Shown here one piece after another: positions 33,902 through 43,551 of a stretch of 64,000 nt of DNA (its first letter is position 1; each line of letters opens with the position of its first letter). Made by a program: the position numbers and the translations under genes. The notes below the pieces were generated by a model that saw only the letters and a list, made by a program, of their open reading frames with translations, did no database searches and was not told the DNA's origin. The stretch spans positions 248,001 through 312,000 of the forward strand of contig JCKJ01000001.1 in the NCBI GenBank assembly GCA_000525025.1. The letters run 5' to 3'. The DNA comes from Methylophilaceae bacterium 11. GTDB lineage: Bacteria; Pseudomonadota; Gammaproteobacteria; Burkholderiales; Methylophilaceae.

Positions 33902-35554
33902 CTAAGGTTGCGTATTCATGCTTAGTGCAACGGCCTCAGCCACTTTAATCCCATCCACCCCAGCCGATAGAATGCCCCCAGCGTAGCCTGCGCCCTCACC
34001 ACATGGGAAAAGGCCCTTGGTGTTGATGCTCTGTAGGCTGTCGTCGTCACGCTTAATGCGGATAGGGGATGATGTGCGTGTTTCCACACCAGTGAGTACA
34101 GCATCGGGAAAGTCAAAGTCTTTGATCTGTTTGGCAAACGCTGGAATGGCTTCGCGCATGGCGGTAATTGCAAATTCTGGTAGCGCGGTATCTAAATTGG
34201 TCAGGTGCACGCCAGGGGTGTAAGACGGCATCACTTCGCCCAATTGGGTGGATGGGCGATTGGCCAAGAAGTCACCAATCAACTGTCCTGGCGCCTTGTA
34301 GTTGCTGCCCCCCATCACGTAGGCATTGCTTTCCAACTGACGTTGCAACGCCATGCCAGCTAACGGGCCATAGGGGCTAGATTCTGGCGGGAAATCTATC
34401 TCGGGTGTAATACCCACCACAATACCAGCGTTAGCATTACGCTCGTTGCGGCTGTACTGGCTCATGCCATTGGTAACCACACGTTCTGGCTCTGAGGCTG
34501 CCGCAACCACGGTGCCACCGGGACACATGCAGAAACTATAGACGCTACGTCCATTTTTGGCATGATGCACTAGCTTATAATCGGCTGCGCCCACCTTGCT
34601 GAGTAAGTCGGAACTCAAGCTCTTGCCATAGCGTGCTTTATCAATAAGTGATTGCGGATGCTCCATGCGAAAGCCAATAGAGAACGGCTTGGCTTCAATA
34701 TAAATACCACGCTTGTGTAGCATCTCAAACGTATCACGGGCGCTATGCCCAACTGCCAATACCACGTGTTGGGTACTAATGGTTTCGCCACTATGGAGCG
34801 TCAGTCCCTGCACTTGTCCACGTTCAATATGAATGTCGTCCACGCGGCTTTCAAAACGAATCTCCCCACCCAGCGCAATAATGCTGCGACGCATTTCTTC
34901 TACCATTCCTACTAAACGAAAGGTACCGATATGCGGATGGCTCACATATAAAATCTCTTCCGGCGCCCCAGCTTTCACAAACTCTTGAATGACCTTGCGC
35001 CCATAGTGCTTAGGGTCTTTGATTTGGCTATAGAGCTTGCCGTCAGAGAATGTACCAGCGCCACCTTCACCAAATTGCACGTTAGATTCAGGATTTAGCA
35101 CACTTTTGCGCCACAAACCCCATGTGTCTTGCGTGCGTTTGCGTACCTCTTTGCCGCGCTCCAATACAATAGGCTTAAACCCGGCTTGTGCAAGAATGAG
35201 GGCAGCAAAGATACCGGCAGGGCCAAAGCCAATCACCACGGGGCGGGGCGTGTTGACATGGCTGTCTTTGGTAATCGCTTTGTATTCTGTATCTGGCGCA
35301 GGTTTGATGTGCGGGTCTTTTTTAAACTTGGCCAGAATTTTGGCTTCGTTTTTAACTTGTACATCTAAGTTATACACATACAAAATCGCATGCGATTTAC
35401 GTGCATCTACGCCGCGTTTGAAAATAGAAAATTGGATTAAATCAGAAGCCGGGATATCCAAGCGTTTAAGCAGCGCAGCTTTGATTTGATCGTCTTGGTG
35501 TTTGAGCGTATCGGCTTGCTCAATAGGGAGTTTAATTTCTGTAATACGTAGCAT
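33902..35554 (-). CDS. FAD-dependent dehydrogenase, COG2509 type
   Basis: The 550-residue flavoprotein has an N-terminal alpha/beta domain (MLRITEIKLPIEQADTL, with FKRGVDARKSHAILYVYNLDV). A Rossmann FAD motif follows (VVIGFGPAGIFAALILAQAGFKPIVLERG) along with EGGAGTFSDGKLYSQIKD. A second glycine-rich stretch, HVVLAVGHSARDTFEML, and the C-terminal LFPCGEGAGYAGGILSAGVDGIKVAEAV complete it. The family is widespread and its reaction is not established. The gene is alone on its strand. Confidence 0.88.
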   Translation of the reverse strand: MLRITEIKLPIEQADTLKHQDDQIKAALLKRLDIPASDLIQFSIFKRGVDARKSHAILYVYNLDVQVKNEAKILAKFKKDPHIKPAPDTEYKAITKDSHVNTPRPVVIGFGPAGIFAALILAQAGFKPIVLERGKEVRKRTQDTWGLWRKSVLNPESNVQFGEGGAGTFSDGKLYSQIKDPKHYGRKVIQEFVKAGAPEEILYVSHPHIGTFRLVGMVEEMRRSIIALGGEIRFESRVDDIHIERGQVQGLTLHSGETISTQHVVLAVGHSARDTFEMLHKRGIYIEAKPFSIGFRMEHPQSLIDKARYGKSLSSDLLSKVGAADYKLVHHAKNGRSVYSFCMCPGGTVVAAASEPERVVTNGMSQYSRNERNANAGIVVGITPEIDFPPESSPYGPLAGMALQRQLESNAYVMGGSNYKAPGQLIGDFLANRPSTQLGEVMPSYTPGVHLTNLDTALPEFAITAMREAIPAFAKQIKDFDFPDAVLTGVETRTSSPIRIKRDDDSLQSINTKGLFPCGEGAGYAGGILSAGVDGIKVAEAVALSMNTQP

Positions 35555-35617
35555 GGTTAACCTTGAGGATAGTAGTTATCTATCAAAACGACATTTTACT
35601 ACAGGGCATGCAATCAG

Positions 35618-36223
35618 CTAAATACCTAAATCCAGTTGTAATAGTTTTTTAAGCATGGGGATGGTCACCGGTTTTTTTTCAGTCAATGACCATTCATCTA
35701 AAGCGTCTAGCACTGTCATCAGTGTGGGTAAATCACGTCTTAAATAGCGTAGGCAGTAATCGACTACTTCATCCGGTAGCCGCATGCCACGTTCTTGCGC
35801 ATGCGATTTCAGTGCTTGCGCTTTTTCTTCATCGGTGAGGGGGTGTAATTGGTACACCAGTCCCCACGCCAATCGGGTGGCTAAGTCATCGCGCAATCCC
35901 ATTTGTGTGGGTGCGTATAGCCCAGCCGTAATCAAGGTTTCGCCTTGCTCTTTAAGTTGATTGTAGCGGTTAAATAGTGCAATCTGCGCTGTCTCGCTTA
36001 ACAAGTGCACATCGTCCGCAATATGCGCGCCAAGCGCTTGTGCTGCTGCAAGTAAATGTGATTTACCGCTACCGGGTTCGCCCCAGATATACACAAATCG
36101 ACTCGGTGCCGTGCCTTGAATGGCTGCATATACATTGCTGATGGCTTCTTGATTATTGCCCGCCACAAAGTTGTGCAGGCTAGGCGGCGCTGGGGGTTGA
36201 ATATCCAGTAATAGTTGCTTCAT
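35618..36223 (-). CDS. hda: DnaA regulatory inactivator Hda
   Basis: This AAA+ DnaA paralogue stimulates hydrolysis of DnaA-bound ATP with the sliding clamp and so prevents re-initiation. The 201-residue protein begins MKQLLLDIQPPAPPSLHNFVAGNN. The clamp-binding QLLLDI motif is at the very N-terminus, as in Hda. Walker A is GEPGSGKSHLL, and sensor segments include RDDLATRLAWGLVYQLHPL. It lies 12 bases after the AI-2E permease gene, a common betaproteobacterial pair. Confidence 0.93.
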   Translation of the reverse strand: MKQLLLDIQPPAPPSLHNFVAGNNQEAISNVYAAIQGTAPSRFVYIWGEPGSGKSHLLAAAQALGAHIADDVHLLSETAQIALFNRYNQLKEQGETLITAGLYAPTQMGLRDDLATRLAWGLVYQLHPLTDEEKAQALKSHAQERGMRLPDEVVDYCLRYLRRDLPTLMTVLDALDEWSLTEKKPVTIPMLKKLLQLDLGI

Positions 36224-36235
36224 GGTCGTTGCAAC

Positions 36236-37342
36236 TTATTTTAGATAGGCATCGCTATTCAGGTAATTGTCTTTGGTGTGACGCAAACCGACAGCAATCG
36301 CTGCGCTGACAGGTAGCGCCAACAATACACCGGCAAAGCCAAACAGCTGACCACCGGCCAATAAAGCCAAAATCACAATCACCGGATGCAGACCGATACG
36401 CTCACCCACCAGCAGCGGTGTTAGGAAAAAGCTCTCAATAAACTGGCCTAATCCGAACACAATCAATACCGGTACAACCTCTGCAAAAGAGCTGAACTGC
36501 AAAATGGCCAATAGCACGGCCAAAATAAATGCAAGTGCAAACCCTAAATAAGGCACAAAACTGAGTAAGCCAGCAATCAAGCCAATGGAAAGCGCCATGT
36601 CTAGGCCGACCAGCCATAAACTGATGCTATAAAATACGCAAAGCGCCAACATGACAGACAGTTGCCCACGCAAAAATTCGGCCACCACTTGGTCGACCTC
36701 TTTAGCAATGGTGGTGACGCCATCAATCCAATCGCGCGGAATCAATTCACCTACATGGGAGACCAGTTCATCCCAATCGCGCAATAAATAAAAGAACACG
36801 ATAGGAAATAAAAATAAGTTAGCCAGCAAGCCAATAAAGGCCAAGCCTTGCGTGCCTGCCGTTTTTAATATTTCGCTAACGATATCCCCAGTGGTCTTCC
36901 AGTTTTTGGTGATGATATCTTGCAAATGGGAGCTGTCTATCGCCATGCTAATACCGAGCTTAGACTGTAGCCAAGGCTCTACAGAATGACGTAGGTTATC
37001 CACCATCACGGGTAAGCGTTCTACAATGAGTAACGATTGTTTTTGCAATAGAGGGACTAAAATTAAAAACAAGATAACGATCGCAAGCAAGAATCCCAAT
37101 AACACTAAGGTGGTAGCGATGGTACGCCCCATGGAATAGTTGCCCACTTTTGTGTCACTTAGCCAGTCCACCAGCGGGTCACAAATATAGGCCAAGACAG
37201 CTGCAATCAGGAATGGCGTCAGAATCGGGCTAAGCAAATAAATCACAAAAGCGATTAGCCCCATAAACACTAACCAACGGTAGTCACGTTTGTGTGGCGC
37301 GTTTTTGCTATTTTCTGCGTTGTTTTTTGGTTGATTAGCCAT
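36236..37342 (-). CDS. AI-2E family (PerM/TqsA-type) membrane permease
   Basis: The 368-residue protein has about eight membrane helices and a Lys/Asn-rich N-terminal tail. Family motifs include FLIAAVLAYICDPLVDWL, a central amphipathic region (LPVMVDNLRHSVEPWLQSKLG) and the C-terminal GERIGLHPVIVILALLAGGQLFGFAGVLLALP. Family members export autoinducer-2 or act in sodium/proton exchange; which applies is not clear. It is transcribed with hda and divergently from purM. Confidence 0.9.
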   Translation of the reverse strand: MANQPKNNAENSKNAPHKRDYRWLVFMGLIAFVIYLLSPILTPFLIAAVLAYICDPLVDWLSDTKVGNYSMGRTIATTLVLLGFLLAIVILFLILVPLLQKQSLLIVERLPVMVDNLRHSVEPWLQSKLGISMAIDSSHLQDIITKNWKTTGDIVSEILKTAGTQGLAFIGLLANLFLFPIVFFYLLRDWDELVSHVGELIPRDWIDGVTTIAKEVDQVVAEFLRGQLSVMLALCVFYSISLWLVGLDMALSIGLIAGLLSFVPYLGFALAFILAVLLAILQFSSFAEVVPVLIVFGLGQFIESFFLTPLLVGERIGLHPVIVILALLAGGQLFGFAGVLLALPVSAAIAVGLRHTKDNYLNSDAYLK

Positions 37343-37430
37343 AGTGAGTTAAAATTACGTTTTTAAAATTATACTGACATTAACTTAGTTTAATTCAAAG
37401 TTCCCGCAATAAATTGAATCGAGACGCATT

Positions 37431-38480
37431 TTGAGCACACCATCAGACCAAAACACCTCTATTACCTACCGCGATGCCGGCGTAGATATTGAAGCAGGCG
37501 ATGCTTTAGTAGAGCAAATCAAGCCCTTTGCCAAGCGCACCATGCGCCCGGAAGTATTGGGCGGTATTGGCGGGTTTGGCTCTTTGTTTGCGGTACCCAA
37601 AAAATTTAAAGAGCCGATTTTGGTGTCTGGCACAGATGGTGTGGGCACAAAACTTAAATTGGCATTTGAGTTAAATAAGCACGATACAGTTGGTATTGAT
37701 TTGGTTGCCATGAGTGTCAACGATATTTTGGTACAAGGGGCTGAGCCATTATTTTTCCTCGATTACTTTGCTTGCGGCAAACTAGAAGTAGGTACAGCAG
37801 CCTCAGTGATTAAAGGTATTGCACAAGGCTGTGAGCAAGCAGGTTGTGCTTTGGTGGGTGGTGAGACTGCAGAAATGCCTGGCATGTACCCGGCCGGTGA
37901 GTATGACTTAGCCGGTTTTGCCGTAGGCTGTGTGGATAAAGCCAACTTGATTGATGGCAGTACGATTGCCGAAGGGGACGTGGTGTTGGGCTTAGCTTCA
38001 AGCGGCGCGCACTCCAATGGCTATTCATTGATTCGTAAACTGATTGAAAAATCCGGCATTGATTTTGCGTCGGATTTTCATGGCAAACCATTTAAAGATG
38101 TGGTGATGGCGCCGACTAAGATCTATGTGAAATCTTTGCTAGCCTTGCTGGAAGCGATGCCGGTGAAGGGCATGGCGCATATCACCGGTGGTGGTATTAC
38201 GGAGAACGTGCCGCGCGTATTACCGGAAGGTTTAACGGCAGAAATTCAAGCCAGTAGCTGGACGCTGCCACCATTATTCCAATGGTTAAAAGCGCAAGGC
38301 AATATTGCAGATATTGAAATGTATAAAACCTTTAACTGCGGCATTGGCATGGTAGTAGTGCTTGCACCTGCTGATGCAGAAAAAGCTACGGAAATTCTGA
38401 CTAAGGCTGGCGAGACTGTGTATTCGATAGGCCGCATTCGCGCGCAGCACGTGGGTGAAGCACCGACAGTAGTAGTTTAA
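37431..38480 (+). CDS. purM: Phosphoribosylformylglycinamidine cyclo-ligase
   Basis: This is AIR synthetase, the fifth step of purine synthesis. The 349-residue protein has [21 protein letters not shown] at the N-terminus, [26 protein letters not shown], the ATP-grasp-like [11 protein letters not shown] and GHITGGG-type [17 protein letters not shown]. The only start that keeps the family N-terminus is TTG at 37431. The gene diverges from the AI-2E permease gene, the usual betaproteobacterial arrangement. Confidence 0.96.
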   Translation: MSTPSDQNTSITYRDAGVDIEAGDALVEQIKPFAKRTMRPEVLGGIGGFGSLFAVPKKFKEPILVSGTDGVGTKLKLAFELNKHDTVGIDLVAMSVNDILVQGAEPLFFLDYFACGKLEVGTAASVIKGIAQGCEQAGCALVGGETAEMPGMYPAGEYDLAGFAVGCVDKANLIDGSTIAEGDVVLGLASSGAHSNGYSLIRKLIEKSGIDFASDFHGKPFKDVVMAPTKIYVKSLLALLEAMPVKGMAHITGGGITENVPRVLPEGLTAEIQASSWTLPPLFQWLKAQGNIADIEMYKTFNCGIGMVVVLAPADAEKATEILTKAGETVYSIGRIRAQHVGEAPTVVV

Positions 38481-38562
38481 TCGGATGGTGGTGTAGCTTG
38501 TTGTCTAAATCGCTGGCCATGCGTTATCCATGTTCATCATGCTAAGAGTTGAGAGTGATTAA

Positions 38563-39279
38563 ATGAATAATGGAAATTTAAATATCGCAAAAAAAATGCG
38601 TATCTGGGTGTGGGTCATGGCGGTGTTGGTTGGCACGGTGCAAGCTGCGTATGCTGCGCCCAAATCGGTCAAGCTGGTTTACGAAGTAAAGCGCGATGGG
38701 CAGAGTTTTGGTCATGTGACAGAAACCTATACCCAAAGCGGCAAGCAATACAAACTGGAATCCATCACCAAAGGTAGCGGCGTCTATGCCTTACTGGGCG
38801 AGCGCAAGTTGCTAAGCCAAGGTGATGTGACCAAAGAGGGGTTGCGTCCCAAACACTTTGAATCGCTACAAAGTACCAATGCCAAGAAAACGCTGATCAA
38901 TGATTTTGACTGGCAAGCACGTATGTTAAGCATGCAAGTTAAAGGTAACAAAGAGCAGGTCGCATTGGTGCCTGGCACACAAGATTTGCTAAGCGTGATG
39001 TATCAGTTTATGTTTAAGCCGCCAGCAGTGGGTCAGCTGAAGCTGCCAGTTACCACTGGTAAGCGTTTAAGAACGCATCAATATCAGGTGAGTGCGCAGA
39101 GCGCAAAACTGGTCACGCCCGCTGGGGAATTTAAAGTATTGGAGCTGACTGAAATAGATGATGCCGATGCGAAGAAGATTTATCTAGCCACAGAGAAATA
39201 CGCGTTGCCCGTCAAAATTGTGGTGCAGGACGATGGTGCGACTATTGAGCAACTGTTGACGAAAATGACTATTGAGTAA
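38563..39279 (+). CDS. DUF3108 domain exported protein (first of a pair)
   Basis: The 238-residue product has a signal peptide (helix RIWVWVMAVLVGTVQAAYA, cleavage after AYA). The DUF3108 body begins KSVKLVYEVKRDGQSFGHVTETYTQSGKQYKLES and continues with LLSVMYQFMFKPP and KYALPVKIVVQDDGATIEQ. DUF3108 proteins are periplasmic beta-rich proteins of unknown role, often beside phosphoribosyl or methyltransferase genes. The stop overlaps the next gene by eight bases. Confidence 0.85.
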   Translation: MNNGNLNIAKKMRIWVWVMAVLVGTVQAAYAAPKSVKLVYEVKRDGQSFGHVTETYTQSGKQYKLESITKGSGVYALLGERKLLSQGDVTKEGLRPKHFESLQSTNAKKTLINDFDWQARMLSMQVKGNKEQVALVPGTQDLLSVMYQFMFKPPAVGQLKLPVTTGKRLRTHQYQVSAQSAKLVTPAGEFKVLELTEIDDADAKKIYLATEKYALPVKIVVQDDGATIEQLLTKMTIE

Positions 39280-40417
39280 ATTGAACTGGCATAGCATCAA
39301 GGCTTGGTGGTTTGATCCAACGACAAAGCGACTTGGATATGCTGTTCTGCTCTCTACGCTACTACATTTTTTATTCATAGAGCAGTCTGGCTGGGTAACG
39401 CTATCTAAATTTCCCAGCCCATTTCAGTCGATAGATGCCGAGCTAGTGGCGTTGCCTCCTCACCCAGTTGCTGCGCAGCAACAGTCGGAAACTGCACTCA
39501 ATGAGCAGGCGCAGGCTGAACCAGCAGTGAAAGAGCTGCCAGAAGCAGTGACAGAAAATGTAGCAGAACCTGTGCCGGAATCTACCACTTATGCGCCAGC
39601 ATCTTCTGAACCGCTGGTGGATGAAGCTGTGGTTGTGGAAAGTAGTCAGGAAGTAATAGCGCCGGAGGCAGCAAGTGCTGAAGCAGAGCAAGCACTCACT
39701 TTGCCGGATACGACTGCTGATGTGAAGAAGCCTCAGCCTTTTACCATGGTTGAAACAGATTTTGATGTGTTGGTGAATCACAGTCCAGAGCGGGTGGGGA
39801 CGGCTAAAATTCGCTACGCTAAAAGCAATGATCAACGCTATGAACTGACTTGGAGTGTCAGTCTGACAGGGTTAATTAGTCTGGTCTATCCGGATTTATT
39901 GCAAACCAGCCAAGGCAAAGTGACCGAGGCTGGATTATTGCCAGATTATTACCTATACAAATTTGGTGCGCGTGAAGAAAAATCCTATCAGGCCAGTTTT
40001 AATTGGGTAGATAAAGAGGTGGCGCTACAAAGCACCAAAGGTACCAAAAAAGTACCTATTGCCGACAACGTAAAAGCAGGGCATATACAAGATTTTTTAA
40101 GTTTTATGTACCAATTTATGTTTGCACCGCCATTGGAGGATATGCAAATGTATTTAACCAATGGCAGAAAATTAAGTCTGTACGACTATGGATTTGAAGG
40201 CGAGGAATTACTGGAACTGAAATTTGGCACGATAAACACTTACCATATTCAGCATGCCAAAGCAGATTCCGAAGATAAAACAGAATTATGGCTGGCCATG
40301 GATTATCAATATGTGCCGGTAAAAATTAGAAAAACCGAAAAAGATGGTACTGTGATTGAGCAGATTGCGACCAGATTGAAATTTGAAACGATAGAAAACG
40401 AAACCCCTTTACCATGA
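39272..40417 (+). CDS. DUF3108 domain protein with membrane anchor and long linker (second of a pair)
   Basis: The 381-residue product starts with TTG at 39272 (or TTG 39281). It has an N-terminal membrane helix (RLGYAVLLSTLLHFLFI). A long Ala/Glu/Pro/Val-rich linker of about 90 residues follows (residues 60-150), and then the DUF3108 domain (TDFDVLVNHSPERVGTAKIRY onward, LSFMYQFMFAPP). The TonB-like anchor plus Pro-rich linker layout would span the periplasm. It overlaps both neighbours by a few bases, so the three genes are translated together. Confidence 0.8.
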   Translation: MSKLNWHSIKAWWFDPTTKRLGYAVLLSTLLHFLFIEQSGWVTLSKFPSPFQSIDAELVALPPHPVAAQQQSETALNEQAQAEPAVKELPEAVTENVAEPVPESTTYAPASSEPLVDEAVVVESSQEVIAPEAASAEAEQALTLPDTTADVKKPQPFTMVETDFDVLVNHSPERVGTAKIRYAKSNDQRYELTWSVSLTGLISLVYPDLLQTSQGKVTEAGLLPDYYLYKFGAREEKSYQASFNWVDKEVALQSTKGTKKVPIADNVKAGHIQDFLSFMYQFMFAPPLEDMQMYLTNGRKLSLYDYGFEGEELLELKFGTINTYHIQHAKADSEDKTELWLAMDYQYVPVKIRKTEKDGTVIEQIATRLKFETIENETPLP

Positions 40418-41739
40418 CCCCGAATTTATTGCGCCAAGCGGCGATGTTACTCACCAATTTGCTGGATTTTAACAGCCCGGCCGATGCCAAGTTAGGCGAA
40501 TTTTTTCGCAACCACCGTGAGTTAGGCACTAAAGAGCGCGCCTTTGTCGCCGAGAGTGTATATGGCGTCTTGCGCCGTCTGCGTTATTTGAGTGTGGTTG
40601 CGGCTAACGAGGAAAATGACCCCGATGATGCACGTAAACTGATTTTGGCGTGGTTGTTGCGCGTACAAGGCAAAAGCCTGCGCGAGTTGGATGACATATT
40701 GACCGAACAGCAAAAAGAGTGGGCAATTGCGATTAAAGCGAAATCTACCGACAATTTGCCACTTGCCGTACAGGCCGATGTGCGCGATTGGTTCTGGGAT
40801 AAATTGGTCGCACAATATGGCGAGACTGAAGCTTTGACCATTTGTCGTAGCATGTTTGAGCAAGCCAGCTTGGATTTGCGCGTGAATACCATTAAGGCGA
40901 CACGTGAAGAGGTGCTGGCAAAAATGCAGGCCGAAAATACCGTGAAAGATAATGTGATTGCGACGACGCCATACTCTCCCATTGGTATTCGTATGGGTGC
41001 CAAATTGAATATCAGCCGCCATGTCTTGTTTACCGAGGGCAAGATTGAAGTGCAGGATGAAGGTAGCCAATTACTGAGTTATTTGGTCTCGCCTAAGCGC
41101 GGCATGATGGTGGCCGATTTTTGCGCGGGTGCTGGTGGTAAAACCTTAGCCATCGGCGCATTGATGAAAAATACAGGGCGTTTATATGCGTTCGATGTGT
41201 CAGAAAAGCGTTTGCATAACTTGGGCCAACGCCTAAAACGTTCAGGCTTGTCTAATTTGCATGCCCAAGTCATTAGTAGTGAGCAGGATCCTAAGCTCAA
41301 ACGCTTGAATGGTAAGTTTGATCGCGTGCTGGTGGATGCACCGTGTAGTGGGTTGGGTACATTGCGTCGTAATCCAGATTTGAAATGGCGTCAAACCGAG
41401 CAAGATGTGCTGGAGCTGACGCAAAAGCAATCGGCTATTTTGGCCCGTGCCGCCAAGTTAACCAAGGCGGGCGGACGTTTGATCTACGCCACATGTAGCC
41501 TATTGCGTGATGAGAATGAAGCGATTGTGGAAGCGTTTATAGAGGCGAACCCAGAGTTTAGCTTGATACCCGCTAACGAGGTGTTAGCGCATCACCATAT
41601 TGCGCTGGATACTGGCCAATATTTGAAATTACTGCCACACCTTCATCAAACCGATGGCTTTTTTGCCGCCGTGTTTGAAAAACGTGCCGCCAATCCAGAA
41701 ACAAAAGCCGATACTCAAGCAGATAAGGCGAGTGACTAA
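40414..41739 (+). CDS. RsmB/NOP-family RNA (cytosine-5) methyltransferase
   Basis: The 441-residue cytoplasmic protein starts inside the last codon of the DUF3108 gene (ATGA overlap). It has an N-terminal helical domain (NLLDFNSPADAKLGEFFRNHRELGTKERAFVAESVYGVLR). The SAM fold has motif I VADFCAGAGGKTLAIGAL, motif IV VLVDAPCSGLGTLRRNPDLKW (one catalytic Cys) and motif VI RLIYATCSLLRDENE (second Cys). It targets rRNA or tRNA cytosine. It is shorter in the N-terminal domain than E. coli RsmB. Confidence 0.92.
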   Translation: MTPNLLRQAAMLLTNLLDFNSPADAKLGEFFRNHRELGTKERAFVAESVYGVLRRLRYLSVVAANEENDPDDARKLILAWLLRVQGKSLRELDDILTEQQKEWAIAIKAKSTDNLPLAVQADVRDWFWDKLVAQYGETEALTICRSMFEQASLDLRVNTIKATREEVLAKMQAENTVKDNVIATTPYSPIGIRMGAKLNISRHVLFTEGKIEVQDEGSQLLSYLVSPKRGMMVADFCAGAGGKTLAIGALMKNTGRLYAFDVSEKRLHNLGQRLKRSGLSNLHAQVISSEQDPKLKRLNGKFDRVLVDAPCSGLGTLRRNPDLKWRQTEQDVLELTQKQSAILARAAKLTKAGGRLIYATCSLLRDENEAIVEAFIEANPEFSLIPANEVLAHHHIALDTGQYLKLLPHLHQTDGFFAAVFEKRAANPETKADTQADKASD

Positions 41740-41742
41740 GCC

Positions 41743-42984
41743 ATGCGATTCCCCAGCCTTAATATGCAAATTCTGTTGGGTGCATTATTGGGTGTTGGGG
41801 TAGGGGTCTATTTTCATGGCTTGGGTGCGCAGCACCCTACTGTAAGCACGGGCTTATATGTGTCTAATTTGGTTGGTACGCTGTTTATCGACTTACTCAA
41901 AATGGTATTGGTGCCGTTGGTGTTCTGTAGTATTGCGGTGGGTATTGCTAATTTACGCAAGCATCAGCAAATTCATAAGGTGTGGGTCAGCACACTGCTG
42001 TTTTTTACGTTCACTATGATGATTGCCATTACGTTGGGCATGGCAGCTAGTCTGTATTTCAAACCAGGTGCCGGCTTGCATATCGATATGTTTGCCAATG
42101 CGATGCAAAGCTTCGAGGCGAAGCAGATGCCTTTGTCCGAGTTCTTTACCCAATTTTTGCATGGCTTATTTGTCAATCCGTTTAAAGCGCTGGCCGATGC
42201 AAATGTGCTGGCAGTAGTGATGTTTGCGCTGATGCTAGGGGTTGCATTGATAATGGGTGGCGAGCGCTATCAACATCTGCTCAAATTGCTGGAAGAAGCG
42301 CTAGAAATTACCATGCACATTGTTGGTTGGGTCATGCGCCTTGCGCCATTTGGCATAGCTGCTTTATTAATCAAACTGGTCAGCACGCAAGATTTTGCCA
42401 TGCTCTCTACATTGCTCACTTTTGTGTTGGTGGTAGTTAGTACCACCTTGCTGCATGGCGTGGTAATTTTGCCCGGCATCATGTATGCAGTGACAAGGAA
42501 ATCGCCCTTATGGTTTTGGCGTGGCGCGCGTGAGGCATTGATTACTGCATTTGCGACCAGTTCCAGCTCTGCCACCTTGCCGGTAACCATGCGCTGCACC
42601 ACGCAGCATTTGCATGTGAAGCCTGAAATTGCTGGATTTGTAGTGCCACTGGGTGCGACCATAAATATGGATGGCACCGCATTATATGAAGCAGCAGCAG
42701 CGTTATTTATTGCCAATTTGGTGGGGGTGGAATTAACGTTTGCACAGCAACTGGTTGTGTTTTTCACCGCTATGCTGGCTTCCGTGGGGGCGCCTGGCAT
42801 TCCCAGTGCAGGCATGGTCACCATGGTCATGGTATTGCAGTCGGTCGGTTTGCCTGCGGAAGCCATCGCCATCCTGCTACCCATTGATCGTTTACTCGAT
42901 ACATTGCGCACAACGGTGAATGTAGAAGGCGATATGATTACCAGTGTGGTGGTGCAAAAAATGACAGCAGAAAAAATCACATAG
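41743..42984 (+). CDS. Dicarboxylate/amino acid:cation symporter (DAACS)
   Basis: The 413-residue inner-membrane transporter of the GltP/DctA family uses H+ or Na+ to import glutamate, aspartate or C4-dicarboxylates. Motifs are the serine-rich ATSSSSATLPVTMRC of the first hairpin, GATINMDGTALYEAAAALFIAN of helix 7 and VGAPGIPSAGMVTMVMVLQSVGLP of hairpin 2, followed by LLPIDRLLDTLRTTVNVEGD. It starts three bases after the methyltransferase stop. The substrate is not distinguishable by eye. Confidence 0.92.
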   Translation: MRFPSLNMQILLGALLGVGVGVYFHGLGAQHPTVSTGLYVSNLVGTLFIDLLKMVLVPLVFCSIAVGIANLRKHQQIHKVWVSTLLFFTFTMMIAITLGMAASLYFKPGAGLHIDMFANAMQSFEAKQMPLSEFFTQFLHGLFVNPFKALADANVLAVVMFALMLGVALIMGGERYQHLLKLLEEALEITMHIVGWVMRLAPFGIAALLIKLVSTQDFAMLSTLLTFVLVVVSTTLLHGVVILPGIMYAVTRKSPLWFWRGAREALITAFATSSSSATLPVTMRCTTQHLHVKPEIAGFVVPLGATINMDGTALYEAAAALFIANLVGVELTFAQQLVVFFTAMLASVGAPGIPSAGMVTMVMVLQSVGLPAEAIAILLPIDRLLDTLRTTVNVEGDMITSVVVQKMTAEKIT

Positions 42985-42995
42985 TAGGCATCGTT

Positions 42996-43532
42996 ATGTT
43001 AGAAATAAGACGTGCGCAGCTGGTAGATGCAGAGGCTGTTGCCCAATTAATTAATAGTGCTTATCGAGGAGAGTCCAGCCGCGCGGGGTGGACTACCGAA
43101 GCAGATTTAGTGGATGGATTACGGACGACTGCGCAAGAAATCGTGCATCTTATTCAGCAGCCCGATTTATTTATATTGGTGGGAGAGTTGGACCAACAGC
43201 TAGTTGCGACTATTTGTTGTGAGTGTATCCAAGATGCCGGCCAACAAAAAGCCAAATTAGGCATGATCGCGGTTAAACCCAACATACAGAATCAAGGCAT
43301 AGGCAAGCAAATCATTCAGGCTGCAGAAGCGCATGCGTCTGCGCAATGGTCAATCCAAGCTTATTGTATGACGGTAGTGACTGTGCGAGATGCACTCATT
43401 GCATTCTATAGGCGGCAAGGGTATCAGCCTACGGGTATAGTGCACCCGTTTCCTGAAGCCCCAGACTTATGGCAACCAAGAGTTCACGGGCTTCAGTTTG
43501 AGTATTTTGAAAAATCTATCTTACCAACCTAA
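42996..43532 (+). CDS. GNAT family N-acetyltransferase
   Basis: The 178-residue cytoplasmic protein has the GNAT fold. EIRRAQLVDAEAVAQLINSAYRGE opens it, then a beta4-beta5 segment KLGMIAVKPNIQNQGIGKQIIQAAE. There the acetyl-CoA-binding Q-x-x-G-x-G/K reads NQGIGKQ. A late TVRDALIAFYRRQGYQPTGIV closes the core. The acceptor is unknown. It follows the symporter by 11 bases, likely the same transcript. Confidence 0.9.
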   Translation: MLEIRRAQLVDAEAVAQLINSAYRGESSRAGWTTEADLVDGLRTTAQEIVHLIQQPDLFILVGELDQQLVATICCECIQDAGQQKAKLGMIAVKPNIQNQGIGKQIIQAAEAHASAQWSIQAYCMTVVTVRDALIAFYRRQGYQPTGIVHPFPEAPDLWQPRVHGLQFEYFEKSILPT

Positions 43533-43551
43533 GGCATTGCGCTAGTACGTT

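Noticed and set aside
42270-42980. 236-codon leftward frame
   Set aside because: It lies wholly antisense to the well-supported symporter gene, has low-complexity Ser/Thr/Ala composition and no family motif.
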